The notes beneath the pieces were generated by a model. It saw only the letters and a list, made by a program, of their open reading frames with translations. It did not search any database and had not been told where the DNA came from. A stretch of DNA of 64,000 nt from Wolfiporia cocos (lineage: Eukaryota; Basidiomycota; Agaricomycetes; Polyporales; Phaeolaceae). Of the stretch, positions 10,351 through 22,482 are shown in pieces. A program made the translations under genes and the position numbers. The stretch lies in assembly GCA_029448655.1 (NCBI GenBank), contig JACCLO010000044.1, forward strand, positions 1-64,000. The letters are read 5' to 3'. Every line of letters begins with the position of its first letter. The first letter of the stretch is position 1.

Positions 10351-13300
10351 CTACATGGTATCACGGAGGACCTGCATGATCTCCTTCTGGAATCGAGCAA
10401 GATGAGCAGCCAACTCTTCATCGGGTAGCGAGGAATGATCGAGCGCTTGCGTGAGTTGGGTCCGTAGCTGAGAGCGGACTGAAAGTAGCACCTGCCATAA
10501 GGAGTACATACCCTGAGGAGGGCCTTGCGCCGTATGGAGACTTTGTTCGAGCGGCTATCCTGCTCCTGGCGTTCCTCCATCTCGCTCAAGGCTTCTGCGA
10601 CCCGCCTTCCCTCGGCGAGGACGTCATTCGGTAGATCGGCAAGTCGGGCAAGATCAAGACCTGGCACAGATGAAACTTAGCTCAGCGTACCACACAATAT
10701 GTCCAACAAACCGTAGTGGCTCGTCTGTTCCGGCGCTCCGTCGACAACTCTGTGACGAACAGCAAAGGGCCAAGGTCTCGCAAATGTACGCACCTGTATT
10801 GAAAAGTCATGCCAAAGTTCGACGTGGATTGGCGTGACCTCTGCGTCAGAAGTTAACAAAGATACACGAAGCGATTGGTATGGAGAACCTGAACGGCAAG
10901 ATGAAGGCTGACAAGTTCTGTTAGTAACCGAGATGTAATCATTCAAAACCTACTCACTTGACAACAGATGGCTGGCGCGACAATGTTGTCGTGAGCTCGC
11001 TGAAGTGACTACAGGGCCTGTAAGCAACCCATACATTAGTGATAATGGTACAGGTGCATACGTTGCGAAGAAGACATATGACTAGCAAACCAACGGCATT
11101 ATCAGTAATGTACAGGGACCGCAAAATGAGCCGGTACGACCTTGAGTTTGATGAGTTCCTCTGCGATGGCATGCGAGATGCCAACTTCTTCCCTTGGAGA
11201 GGTGCCGCGGCCAACTTCGTCGATCAGGATGAGAGAATTCTCCGTAGCAATCCCTGGCACAATTTCGGCATCAAGATGATGCTGGTTTCATAGTTAGCTC
11301 AAGTTACAAACCAACGATCATCGCGCAAGATGCCATCTCACTCGCAAATGTGCTCAGGCTCTTTTCGATATCGTCGTCGTTCGATAGCCGAGTCAGGAGT
11401 GCATCGTGCAGTCTGCATGATACGACATTCAAAGAGGCGGTTTTGGTGATATTTGGAGAAGGTCCGCACCTGAAGCTACCGTACTCAGCAGGAACAAAGC
11501 ATCCGCACATTGCCATGACTGTCAGCAGCCCAATCTGCCGCAAGTATATGCTCTTGCCTATGGTCACAGACAATCGGATGTTTGTTGACCATATACGGGC
11601 TCGGCGTACCTAACATGCTGCGTTGAATCAGCATTGAGCGATAGATATGATGAATCAGATGATCAGACGAACTTCGGCCCCTGGACAATTTGAAAAGAGG
11701 AAGCCTCGCAGCAATATACATCATTCGGTACAAGCGTCCCGGCCGCCTGAACGTTCTCTAGAACAGGATGCTGCCCCGCCTTTATGGCTAAGGTTCCCGT
11801 GAACTCGGGACGCACTACACCAAGTATTAAGTGGTCACTGTTATCTAACTTAGAGGATGCTCACCATAGTCACGCACTAAGAAATCAAAACCAAACCTTA
11901 CAATCAACATCTCTGTCAGTCTAGCATTTACAGGACGTACGAATGCTGGCATGCGCAAAAGACCACAACATGTCCACAATGGCAACGGCCTCCGAAGCTT
12001 TGTACAGAGCTCCAATGACATCGACGATCTCGGCGATCAACTCTTGTATAATCCTGGTATGACCTGTGAGCCGGGTATTGGAATGCCAACCGGTACTACA
12101 TACTTGTCACTCATGATCAGCGTCTCGTCCAGTGCATCCTTCATGCGCGCGTTTCTCTTCTTCTGCTCAAGCTGTGAGCATTCTCACACTGGTAACCTCG
12201 TACAGGACTGACCAGCTCGATACTAGAAAAGAGCCACCGCTTTCTCTGAGCTGTCACATTCACAAAGCCTCTAGGTAGCTCCCCTCGGAGATCTGTCTTC
12301 TTCAAAGCAAAAACGAAGCCTGTGTCCTGGTACACTAGACTAAGAGGCAGGTCGTGTTGCTCCGAGAGTTCGCGGTTCAATGCAAATATATCCCCGACAT
12401 TCTCCTTGTATGTTTCTCGTGCGACGTCAAGGAGGCGATTGTAGTTTGCCTGATTTGCTGGATTTGAGCATTAACAAATGATGTTAAGGAGGAGGAAACA
12501 TACCTTGACGGCGTACACACGTGCATTCACCGCATTCAGGCCGCGCTGTATAGATCCATCGAATCTCAACGAAGGCTGCGTTATTTGGCACGTACTTTCG
12601 CTGAAGCTTCTTCTTCATTCAATGCTTCGCTAACATGCTGTTCGATTCTTGAAAGTCGCTCGTCAGAGATCATCTACATCGAACAGGCGCTTAGCGCGCA
12701 TCCAATCTACAATTATATCTCCAGCACCTACGTCCAGTACGATTCGTAACAGACGGGAGCGGCTGCCTGTCAAGGCTTTCGCGAGAACGGGCATGTTCTT
12801 GACTATGTTTCGGAGACTGAGCATTTGCGCGACGCGAGCGGCAGCAAGCTTTGCAGTGCTTGTCTCACGCGCCTCGGATGCAGCAAGCTGATGATTCAAA
12901 TGAGCATTGATACTGTGCATGACCTGAAACGGCGAAAGCTTGCCGAGCAGATTAGCTTATCGAAGTCCATATTATGGAGGGACTTGAGCGCGTTCTTCAT
13001 ATTGTCGAAACGATTTCCATTCTGTATGAGCTCTTTAAGACAGTAAGCCGAAATAGACACATCCATGGAGTTGATAGACCTTCGACGACATCAAGGCGCG
13101 CCTCTATAGAAGACTGTCTGCAGCATTATTAGATCAACTCCGTAACGGTTGCAAAATGAGATACCAGTGATAGGCGCGAGTACATTTGCCCGGAGGAGGC
13201 GAGCACCCATTGCAGTGTATGTATGATTTAATAGCCTAGGTGTGAATTACTTGAATCGTGGGCATATATTAAGAGACAGAGAGGGTTTACCCAAACATGG

Positions 13301-14098
13301 AATGGGTGGACCTCTTGAATGAGATGCTGCCCACCAGCTCCAAGTTTCGAGCAGTCTCGGGATCTATCATCATGCTGCCTTCTACTTGTACATATCGTAT
13401 GAGGAGCGAAGAAGGAGCAAAGCGTAAATTGAGCTTCGACTCTGCATACTCGAATAGCGCGCTAGCTGCAGAGAGCGCGTAATACCTATTAATGTTGTTC
13501 AGTATAGTCGCAAGGTTTCGGACGCATATACCCACTTGCTGGACACCGCGACAAGAGTTGCAGGCCGCTCATCGTCATCAACTATCAGCTGGTTGACAAA
13601 GGCAAGTCCTGCGTTTACAGTTGCAACGCGAAGCATGTGCTCAGTAGTCATATTGCTCACCAGCATCATCGTTCCAGTATTTTCTCATCACTGGATCGAC
13701 TGTGGCATCAAACTCTTCGATCATGCACTGCACTAGGACCGAAGTCGACGAGGCTTTCTTTCCTCCAGATGCCATAGGTGTATCTATCAGAGATAAAAAG
13801 GTGTTTGGGACCAGAATAATGGATGGAGAATGCAGATGAAGCTGATGCAGCGTCTTGACATATGTGGGACTGTCCACGAGCTGCGGACCATCATATTGAG
13901 CGATGATTCAGTACGAGCTGACTACATGCGCACCTGGATAAGGGAAACCCTCCCGGTATCCTTGTCCAATGCAGCAAGGCCGACTTCACGTGACACTCCG
14001 CGCCCTTCCAGGACATAGCTGGCCTCGTGCCTGGATGATGCGGCGGTCTGGGGTCGGGCGGTAGCCGGACGCGACTGGGCTGCCCAGCCGCGTGACAT
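10351..14098 (-). CDS. msh4: MutS homologue MSH4 (meiotic crossover factor)
   Basis: The minus strand encodes a MutS-family protein matching MSH4, which with MSH5 forms a clamp that stabilises Holliday-junction intermediates for crossing over. It starts at ATG 14098 and ends at 10351. Recognised blocks include EGRGVSREVGLAALD, KYWNDDAG, YYALSAASALFEYAESKLN, MGARLLRANVLAPIT, ARVAQMLSLRNIVKNMPVLA, QHDLPLSLVYQDTGF, VLENVQAAGTLVPNDVY, FQIVQGPN, GKSIYLRQIGLLTVMAMCG, LTRLSNDDDIEKSLSTFA, LILIDEVGRGTSP (Walker B), HFSELTTTLSRQPSVV and LARLADLPNDVLAEGRR. About 17 short introns are needed, including a GC-AG intron near 12900-12955 and an 8-bp microexon (11610-11617) that completes Walker A as GPNMLGKS. 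One base appears missing near 13113 (before SSIEARLDVVE). As in other MSH4 proteins no N-terminal mismatch-recognition domain is seen. Confidence 0.9.
11610..11617 (-). other. msh4: Predicted 8-bp microexon completing the MSH4 Walker A
   Basis: The exon ending GGG CCG AA and the exon starting GC AAG AGC leave the P-loop incomplete. Between them lies CATGTTAG, preceded by a CGCAG acceptor and followed by a GTACG donor, with introns of about 55 and 52 bp. Joining in the three pieces gives G-P-N-M-L-G-K-S in frame. The serine and threonine usual in MSH4 (NMSGKST) are replaced by leucine and isoleucine here. Confidence 0.7.
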
Positions 14099-14439
14099 CG
14101 CCGTAGCGGGGTGGGATGAGGCAGGGCGTGCAAAGCCAGGAAAATATGGGACGAGCGTAGCGATCCAGCGAAAAGGAAAAGGCGCGAGACCGAGGGCGAC
14201 GACAAATGACGGCGGGTTTGAGTCCCCGCATGCGATCGATCGACGAGCGGTGCCGAATCTCGGGACATCCTAATAAGGGATCTCAATTGTGCGTACAGGG
14301 CAGGTCTGAAACGAATACAATACGAGACTCGAGCAACGGGAGGACGTACAGGATTGTGAAAGTTAGTTACATGTGTTATCACGCCCACACCGTCCGCCCT
14401 ATGCCTTAATTACTGCGTCTGTGTCCATCTTGTCTTCAT

Positions 14440-16468
14440 CCCGCCGCGGTGACAGCGTTGCGGTGCTCGCTCCTCTCGACGTGGTCCCGCTGAACACGAA
14501 GCAGCACGCGGCGCTATCGGGCTGGGACACGCTCCGTGGCCCACGGCGCGTGCTCTACGCCTTGCAGTCAGGTGTCCTGCGTCCCGTTTGCCGCGATCGG
14601 TCCCGCATATATAGTAACTCTTCATATGCACTCGCACTCACCCCCTGGAAGCATCCCTCGCACACGTAGTCTCGCCGACCGTCACGACGCTGCCCGCGAT
14701 ACACCTCTCCACGTCCTTCCCCTGCGCCCGGGCGCCACACGACGCAAACGGGCAGGCAGACTGGGAGGAGGACGTATCTGCGCTCTTTCAGTAGGCTGGA
14801 ATGGCATGCCTACACGCACAGCGGTGAGCTGCGCCATCTCCCTTTCACACGCCGATCTCACCTCACTCACTCGGCCGCGGCAGGCCGCACGCTGGCGACG
14901 CTACCGACCCTTACGTTGCCGTCTACGCGCCGCCCGCGCCGGCGTCCGTCGCAGACGCGGTGCACGTCCGGTGGACCGGCCTCCTCCACACGCCGTTTGT
15001 GACTGACGTCGCGACCGCGCTCATGTTCATCCCCTTCCCTTCCAATCCCTGCCCTCTCATAGCGGCTCGGTGCTGATTTATTGATATGGTAACTCCGGGC
15101 GCCGGGCGCCGGCCACACTTGCTGCTGTGACCGTGCACGGCGTCCCGACTGTGCCTGCGGCGTATGTTCATGCTGATACTAAGAGGACGGTGCCGCTCGC
15201 GCCGTGGGCGGGGTCAGAGGACACGTGATGCTTGCTCCTTGGGAGGAACGAGGAGGGCCGGGAGGAGGAGGACGTGTGGACGCTGGCGGAGACTAGTGTG
15301 GGAAAATGGGACGAGCTGGTGGGTGGGTGATCGAATCCTCCTCCGAACCCCGGCCATAGGTTTCGACACTGATCGCAATATTGGTCTCCCACTCGAAGCT
15401 CAAGCGCTCACTATCCTCGCCAATCGAGACGTCATCCTCGAAGACTTCGAGCAGGTGCGGCACTATTTCACGACGCCCCAGCTTCGCAGGTACCTCCTCT
15501 TCGATCAAATGCTTCGCGCCGGTCCGATCGACCTCGGGGAGTTCGCGCTGCCGGGTGGCTACGAAGCTTTACGGTCGCTATGGGCAGAGGATCTACGGTG
15601 CCCTCACCAGTTCTCGGAGTATGACTCCACTGCCAACACGACGATCGTTCACGGGCAGCCACTTCCCCCTGGGTTCTTCGATCCGCCGACTACCCCTCAC
15701 GCCGAGGACAGGGACGCACTCACACCAGTGCAGATCGCTACGTGTGCCGGGCCAGCTGTGTTGATTTCTTTTGCACACTCGTCTCGTTGCTGTCAGAGCT
15801 GAAAATAACAACGATTCTCGGAGACCGGCTCGACCCTTCGAGCATCAAGGCTGGTAAGACAACTCCAGGCTCCGACGGCAAAGAAGAGCGTGTTGTTCGA
15901 ACACTTGGCAGGCGCGAGATCAGCGCCGAGCTCATTGTACGCATCCTCACTTTTTTGAGAATCAGCATCATGTACTCATGCTATTTTAAGCTACTTTGCA
16001 CTGGTCAGAAATCTATTACCGATCTTGTCGCACGGGCAATTTCAGATGCAGTTATACTCGATGGATCGAAGAAAGACTCATACGTGTCAAGCGAACAATG
16101 CAGGTCGCTGTCCCAAGTAATCCCGCTGCGCCCGACATGCTAGTAGATTCTGCCACGGAGGGTGGTGATGAACATTTGCACGTACCACATCCGCACTTAT
16201 TCGCTAGGGATCAAGCAGACTCGTCAAACGACGACTTCGAGCAATTTACGCCTGGCCCTCCGATGATCAAGACTACGCTCTGTCTCGTGAGCAACCCCCC
16301 CTCCCTCCTTTCCTAGTTGCTGTTTGGTGCCTCATAAGACTTCATTTATAGACTAAACAGCTATATGAGGTTGACGGAGAAGTGGGCGCGAAGATGGATG
16401 GGATGCCGGACTTGGAGGCGCATCGGATGTGGCAGTTCTATGGCGTTGAGACCGACGGAGACAAGATG
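14440..16468 (+). CDS. Unrecognised multi-exon protein
   Basis: Several plus-strand blocks look like exons of one gene: DSVAVLAPLDVVPLNTKQHA near 14450-14570, TLPAIHLSTSFPC near 14680-14790, ADAVHVRWTGLLHTPFV near 14950-15010, VHGVPTVPAAYVHAD near 15130-15300, a long exon to about 15720 (EDFEQVRHYFTTPQLRRYLL, SLWAEDLRCPHQF), one around 15900-16290, and a last exon after an acceptor at 16352 ending MWQFYGVETDGDKMYE at 16468. Introns are short GT-AG types. No catalytic motif or known family is recognised, and no convincing ATG was found, so the 5' end is approximate. It is divergent from MSH4, whose start at 14098 is a few hundred bases away, so they may share a promoter region. Confidence 0.5.
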
Positions 16469-16847
16469 TATGAGTGATTGGCTCTCGTATGCATTGTTCG
16501 GACATTCTTGTCACTCTACGCCAGCTTTGGTTATGCTTCTTTCTTGTCTTGTACCATTATCGCATACCTCGCCCTGAAGACAAACGAGCGGCAAGGGTGG
16601 CTACTTTCTGCTAATGAGAAATATCATATACCATACATATACCAGCTATGTTTGAAGCGTCCGCAGAAGCACAAGCTTGTATTCTGGACAACGTCGGCTC
16701 GAATCGGCGTCTTAATTCAGAGATGTCTAGTAGCGCGTGCGTTGCGTCGCGTCACGTATTTGTGATGGATGTGACACTACGCGTTTCCGCGTCGCGCCTT
16801 GTTCTTGACAGCCATACTAGTTACTCCTTGTACACCCACCACTTGAA

Positions 16848-19800
16848 ATGTCTGCCTCCGATTCTCCTTTCAAATTGCTGCAGCAGACTATCTCAAAATC
16901 TCGCGCCAAGAATAGCAAAAGTCTAGCAGAGGCCCTCGAGAAGGTGTCCTCCCACCTCGTCTTACTCGTAAGGCAGCTATTTGGGGCTCAGTGGATGTCT
17001 GTTCATCATCATATAGAATTTATCCACGATATCCGAGCAAGCATCCAAAGTGTTATCTCAGTGTCTGCGCAGGCCCCTTCTTCCCATATACTCTGCTTTT
17101 CCGCAGCCTGCCCTTGAAGCCGCTGCCGCGATTTTCTACAAGGTCTATCACGAGAAGGTTCTCCCAACTCTTAGAAAGCAGCAGAATGAGCAACAGGGGT
17201 TATGGGAAGGAGTGCTCAACTCTCTCTTGTCCGGTGTTCTCGTATGCTTTAGTTCGATGTTTACGCTTTGTCCGGGAAGCTGACTATGTCCAGGATTTTC
17301 TCGATGAAAGTGAAAACGGTAATCTCCATCCCCATTCCCTTCTTCAGATGGGCTCATGGGTGCGCTAGACAAAGGCAAAAGTAGCAAAGCAAAGGACGTC
17401 ATAGCAGCCACGCTTTTTCCCAATCTATGCGACATATGTTTCTCACCAACTGCTCCGATGATAAGTACTGGTTTACGATGCACTGTACGGTCTCTTACAC
17501 CTTTATTTATGCGCCAAACTTACACTCATTTCGACATTACCAGGCATATACTCTTCTCGCCGATTCTGCTGCGATGCATCACGCCAATCAACACACGCTT
17601 CGTGACGACCAAATCCTTGGAGGGTGAGCCTGATTCCATTTTACCTTACTATGCCGCATACCATTTCTTGTGCGTAGTCGTCGCCTCGGAGCCACCATCT
17701 GGCGCACCAAAGGTAAGCTCTCTCGAAGCAGCGTCATGTCAGATTCCGATACCATGATCCAGATTTCCTTCCTCTGGAGAGCTTGTTGACGCTATTTGCG
17801 CGTCTATTGCCTTCAACGAAGGGGGCTGCCTCCGGTCGCGCAAACCGTACTGCATTCATCCAGTCTGTGTTCAGCAAGTCGTCTCCCCCGGAAACCACCA
17901 GCATCGGACAAAAAGGTCACGGGGCTGCTTGAGAACGTGCCCTCGGAGGACTGGGACGTGACCTCACGGAAGATTGCCGAAGCACTGGCTGCTGGCGACC
18001 GGACTTTGTGAGTAACTTAAGCTGCCGTATTATCACGCTGACCGGCGCCATATAGCCCGCAGCCTTTTGCGATAGAAGAAGTCTGTGCCTGTGGGCAAAC
18101 ACAACGATGCGATAGGCTATATGTCGATCCCAAGGCAATACTCGTGAACATGCTCATAGAAGTGTGCCTTTTGACCTTATTCGATGTCCGTCATACGGCG
18201 AGCTGATTATATGTTCATACATCGATACAGGATAACCAATATGAATCCCTGACAATCTCATACACTTCCATACACAAAATAGATATCCTGCGCGAGCGTT
18301 CTGGCGAGGAGAGGGTCGGCGCGCAGGTGCAAATTGTCATGTGCAGTCCTCCTATTCTCGGAGGAGAACCGATAACCTCTGGCATAGACGAAAGCGGCCC
18401 AGTTGTAACGTTTACTCTTACGAGCGGCGATCTGGACAGATTCGCAAATGCGTTGCGCGACAGAGGTCAAGTAAGAAAGCGTAGCTTATACTTTCTATCT
18501 GGTTTGCGAGTGCTGACACGGTATCGTAATGCAGGGACAGAAGTATAGAGAGATACTCCCACCGAAGCTATCACTAGCGACGTCGCCACTGGTTTTAGAT
18601 TTTGACACCCAGGGCAAGCCGATGAAACAACTAAGCCAATCCGAGGTGCGCTAAATTGATCGCATTCTTCCATGACTGATCTCCACTCACTAGAGGATTG
18701 AGAAAGTCCAACAATGTGAGTATCACACAATCCATAGCATCCGCGCTCATCAACACTGTCAACTTTCCGCTAGTCTACAATACCAACCAAAGCAGTGACG
18801 AACTCAGCTGCGGATCAGACCTTGATAACGCGACTAGTTCGAGATCTTCTGCTATCGACGAACGTCAGTCTATGAAATCTACGCCCCATATGCGTTCGAA
18901 AAATGTCCGAAGAGAAGCCTTTGGCGCAAGCGATGAGGAACTATGTGATCCATCTGACGTCGACTCGGTTCTGCTGGCCCCGCCTCAACGTAGGCAACGG
19001 TCGGAAGGCCCTAGAGTAATCTCCACTAGGTCAGCCAAATCGTCCGAATCCCGACTTGCCGGGAAAACCCGCAAGTCGACCAATAACTCTGTTGCCGCCA
19101 AGGCCTACAAGAGAAAGCGAGATTCTACTGAGTGCAGCGAAGACGGTCCTAACTCAGATAAGCTGGCAGAGGACGCTGTTGCCAATAAACGATCCAAGAC
19201 TTCCCCGACAGGTCGTAGCGCTCTTTGCACACCAGATCCTCCAGAGCGCACGGAATCTCAGGTGCTTCAGCCTCGTTCTACAGCGGCGACTAGGGCAACC
19301 AACAGATATCACGGCGAAAAGGAGAAAATATGTTCTCCTACCTCATGCTCCCACATGATTGACTATGGTGCTCTACCCGAATCCGATCCATTTTCGTCTA
19401 CTCGGAACACGTTGTCTCCTCTCACAGCTTTGTTTGCTCGTCGCAAGAAGGCCGACAATAAGCCTGCCCTGGAAAGCAAAGCCCCTCAGTCGAGCACGAC
19501 CAAAGGTAGACCTCATAAAGCAAAGCTCTGGAAGACAAAACCGTCTCCGCCGGGCCCTATCATCTACCAGGGAGCCTCGGACGACGATCCGTTATGTGAC
19601 AGGCATGAGCTATCTGACACGTTCGTCGAGGACGAACCTGTCGAAGAGACTAAGGAAAATCAATCGGAAGTAAAAATCAAGACACACGCAAAGCATGTGG
19701 TCCCTGCTCTCGCAGCCAGTGCTTCGACAACGGACAAAAGGGTATGTTTGTTCTCTTGCGTTCTCGTGATTGATGAGAAAGCCATATCATGGTCGTGGAC

Positions 19801-21232
19801 TACAGAGGGTCGAAATGTCGAACCCTGCCTTGCAAGAGAAAGCTCACCCATTGTCAGGTTCTACCAACATTGCTAAGGCGCGTGTACCGTGACACTTTCT
19901 ACGCCATACGCTAATACTAAAACAGTCCACAAGCAAAAAGAGAAAGATTGCGCCATGGGCCAACCTCACTTCTGAAGCCCCTCACAGATCTGCGACTGTA
20001 GACAACAGTACGAGCGGAGTTCCTGGTGTTCACCATGAAGAAACCATACAGCCTACACTGAATACTTTGGGATGCACATCTCTGTCCAAGAAGTCTATGT
20101 CATCATCCGCATCTGAAAGCCTCTTGACGGGATCTGGTAATGTTCATACAGGGCCTCTGCCTGAGGAGCCAGCCACCGCTGAAGATTCTATGTCAGACAT
20201 CTCCGAAGTTGCCAACAAGGCGATACATGCGACCATAGCAGATTCCATGCTCGGAACGAATACCACACCAAGATCCGATCGTATACATTCTCCTGCTCCT
20301 CTCGTCATTCCCTCTCCGGAAAAGCTTGAGCAAACTGATTTTGAGTTGACGGAGGTAACATCTACCCCAATTGGCAAGGTTGTTGAGGTCGATGATTGTG
20401 CAGGAGACTCTGTCTCCACGAGAAAGACCCATCCTAGACATTCCGTTACCTTCGCGCCAGTCGTGGAAGAATGCGAACCGTTGCCGGAGTTGAACTTTGA
20501 GATTGGTTCTCGGAGTCAGCCCACATCGCTGAGCCCATACAAGCGAGAGAGGGCTACTGGTAAACTTATCCATAGATACAACGGCGCACTTCTGACTTTT
20601 GTTGTTAGTGTCACTGGGACTGCTGCTGCAGGATATTGAACACGAGCCTTTCATAGGGCGACGTGAACGTGGCTCATTCCGGAAAACAAATATAACGGGT
20701 GCTGGGAACCGCTCGCGGTGCAAGGAAGCCACTGCAAATGTCCAAGACATCGAAGATGTTCTGCGGGAGTTGCATCAGGTGCCGTAGAAGCTGCTAAGGA
20801 TATTGCGGTATGCTGAGTATGTGCTCGACCCTCGCAGGCTATTTTCGGCAAGATCACGGATCGCTTTGACAGCGTACGTGAAGAAGTGCACATTGATCGG
20901 AGTGCAATCCTCCGGGAGGCAGCGCAGGATCCTATGCACATGCGTGCGGATAGGTGTGTGCTGACTGCCCATACATACTTCGCATTCTTGCGGACCTGCT
21001 GATCCCTGTGAACGGCCACTGCAGTGTCGCCCACTTCAACCGCCTTATCGACCTCGAGGCCGAATATGCGTCCTCTGGGCGTGCTGTCATTGACAGTTTG
21101 GAAGAGTTGCTTCGCGCAAATGAAGGGATATGCTGCAAAATAGAAGAGACGATAAAGAGCATCGATCGTACAACACTCGTTGGAAGGATGCCGGTGGTCC
21201 TAGTGGAAATTCCCGCGAGCCTGAGACAGTGA
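16848..21232 (+). CDS. Putative meiotic axis protein (Red1/SYCP2-like architecture)
   Basis: The ATG at 16848 opens MSASDSPFKLLQQTISKSRA. Exons then give a helical N-terminal region (ALEAAAAIFYKVYHEKVLPT, AATLFPNLCDICFSPTAP, LESLLTLFARLL, RTAFIQSVFS), a beta-rich block (YESLTISYTSIHKIDIL ... VVTFTLTSGDLDRFANAL) with a PH-like closing helix, about 500 disordered basic Ser/Pro-rich residues (18700-20560, several KRKR-type clusters), and a C-terminal helix rich in heptads (GKITDRFDSVREEVHIDRSA, LIDLEAEYASSGRAVIDSLE) ending at 21232. That order (ARM-like, PH-like, disorder, coiled coil) is known for Red1/Rec10/SYCP2 axis proteins, which organise meiotic chromosome loops. The assignment is by architecture only. 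One base seems missing near 20780 (between ELHQ and AVEAAKDIA). It lies one gene away from msh4. Confidence 0.5.
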
Positions 21233-22482
21233 AAGGAATACAACCATGTTATAGTAGAGAACGCGGTGAGTTCGCTCGATATCACAAACGCTCTAGTACA
21301 AATCATTGCATGTTGATCATCACATGCAGCTGTAGCATGAAACAGGAAACAAGACACAGCTGTATACAAGCGATCGGTCCACGCACGCCTCAGAAGGGAT
21401 AGTGTTAGTTTACATGACCATTGCAAGCGGAAGGTGATATGTGCAATGCATGTAACTCTCACCTAACTACCGTCATCCGGCATTCGATACTCAAATAACT
21501 TGTTGTTCTAACAATGGTATGCCAATAACCCCGTGCAAAACCACCTAGCATTCCAACGCAGCATGAGGAAGCTAAAGTATTCGCCGTGACACCTCGCTAC
21601 CCAGCTTCCTTTGTTCATACCGTCTCGATACAGAGCACCTTGTGTTATGCATCCATCGGGCTCATCTCGACCACTGTTGGGGCGCGGCCACTCCTCGCCG
21701 GTGTGGCACCCTTCTCTTCCCATCCCGCGCGCCACACTATCTTCCATTTTCCACACTCTCGTTGAATGGTTACTTCTTCCATCATTGCCGAACACGCTCT
21801 CTGACACCCGTAACATAAGTTTATATCCAATGACGGCGACAGCCTGAGACATTGTTTCACGGCATTGCGGCGGGTCTCTTGGCACGGAAAGATTAGGTTT
21901 ACTTCTCAATAAAATCGGCTATGAGCACAGCTGTGCACGCATCAAAGCACGCATTGGTGAGCCGATTTGCTATCGACCTCCGCCATTATGTGGGCTGGAA
22001 CTGCATCAGAATGGTGCCTGTGCGCAGCACACATGAAAGCGTGAAGGGGACTTGCTAGGTGCACCATTCACGAAGGGTTCACGAGCCTAGACGATCATTG
22101 CGAGATGAACGGGCGTGGTGTCTCACTGTGCCTTGCGAACAAGTGCCTCGCTAGTGCAGATGCATTTGGGTGACGGGGATCGCGAGATGAACGGACTTCT
22201 CACTCTGAGTGCGAGTGAGAGTCGACTTCGTGATCGCGTACTAGCTTGCCGTGAATTGGAAGGGATTAATATGGATCGTAAACGCCCAGCGCCACCGATG
22301 CCGCGAGTCGGCACACTGGTTTGTCAGCATGGGACCCTGGACACCATGCATATATGGTCACCGGAGCACTGGTTGCCGTCCAGTGCAGCGTGGTGACTCT
22401 TGCTTACTGATAGGTAGACTCGCATCTCTCCTATTGACTGCCACCACCACAGCCCTCCCCTCCCAAGCCCAAGCACGGTGTC
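21233..22482. other. No supported gene
   Basis: ORFs of up to 133 codons on both strands (21508-21909 minus, 22115-22396 plus) lack domains. The last 200 bases precede the nuclease-kinase gene and should contain its promoter. Confidence 0.35.
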
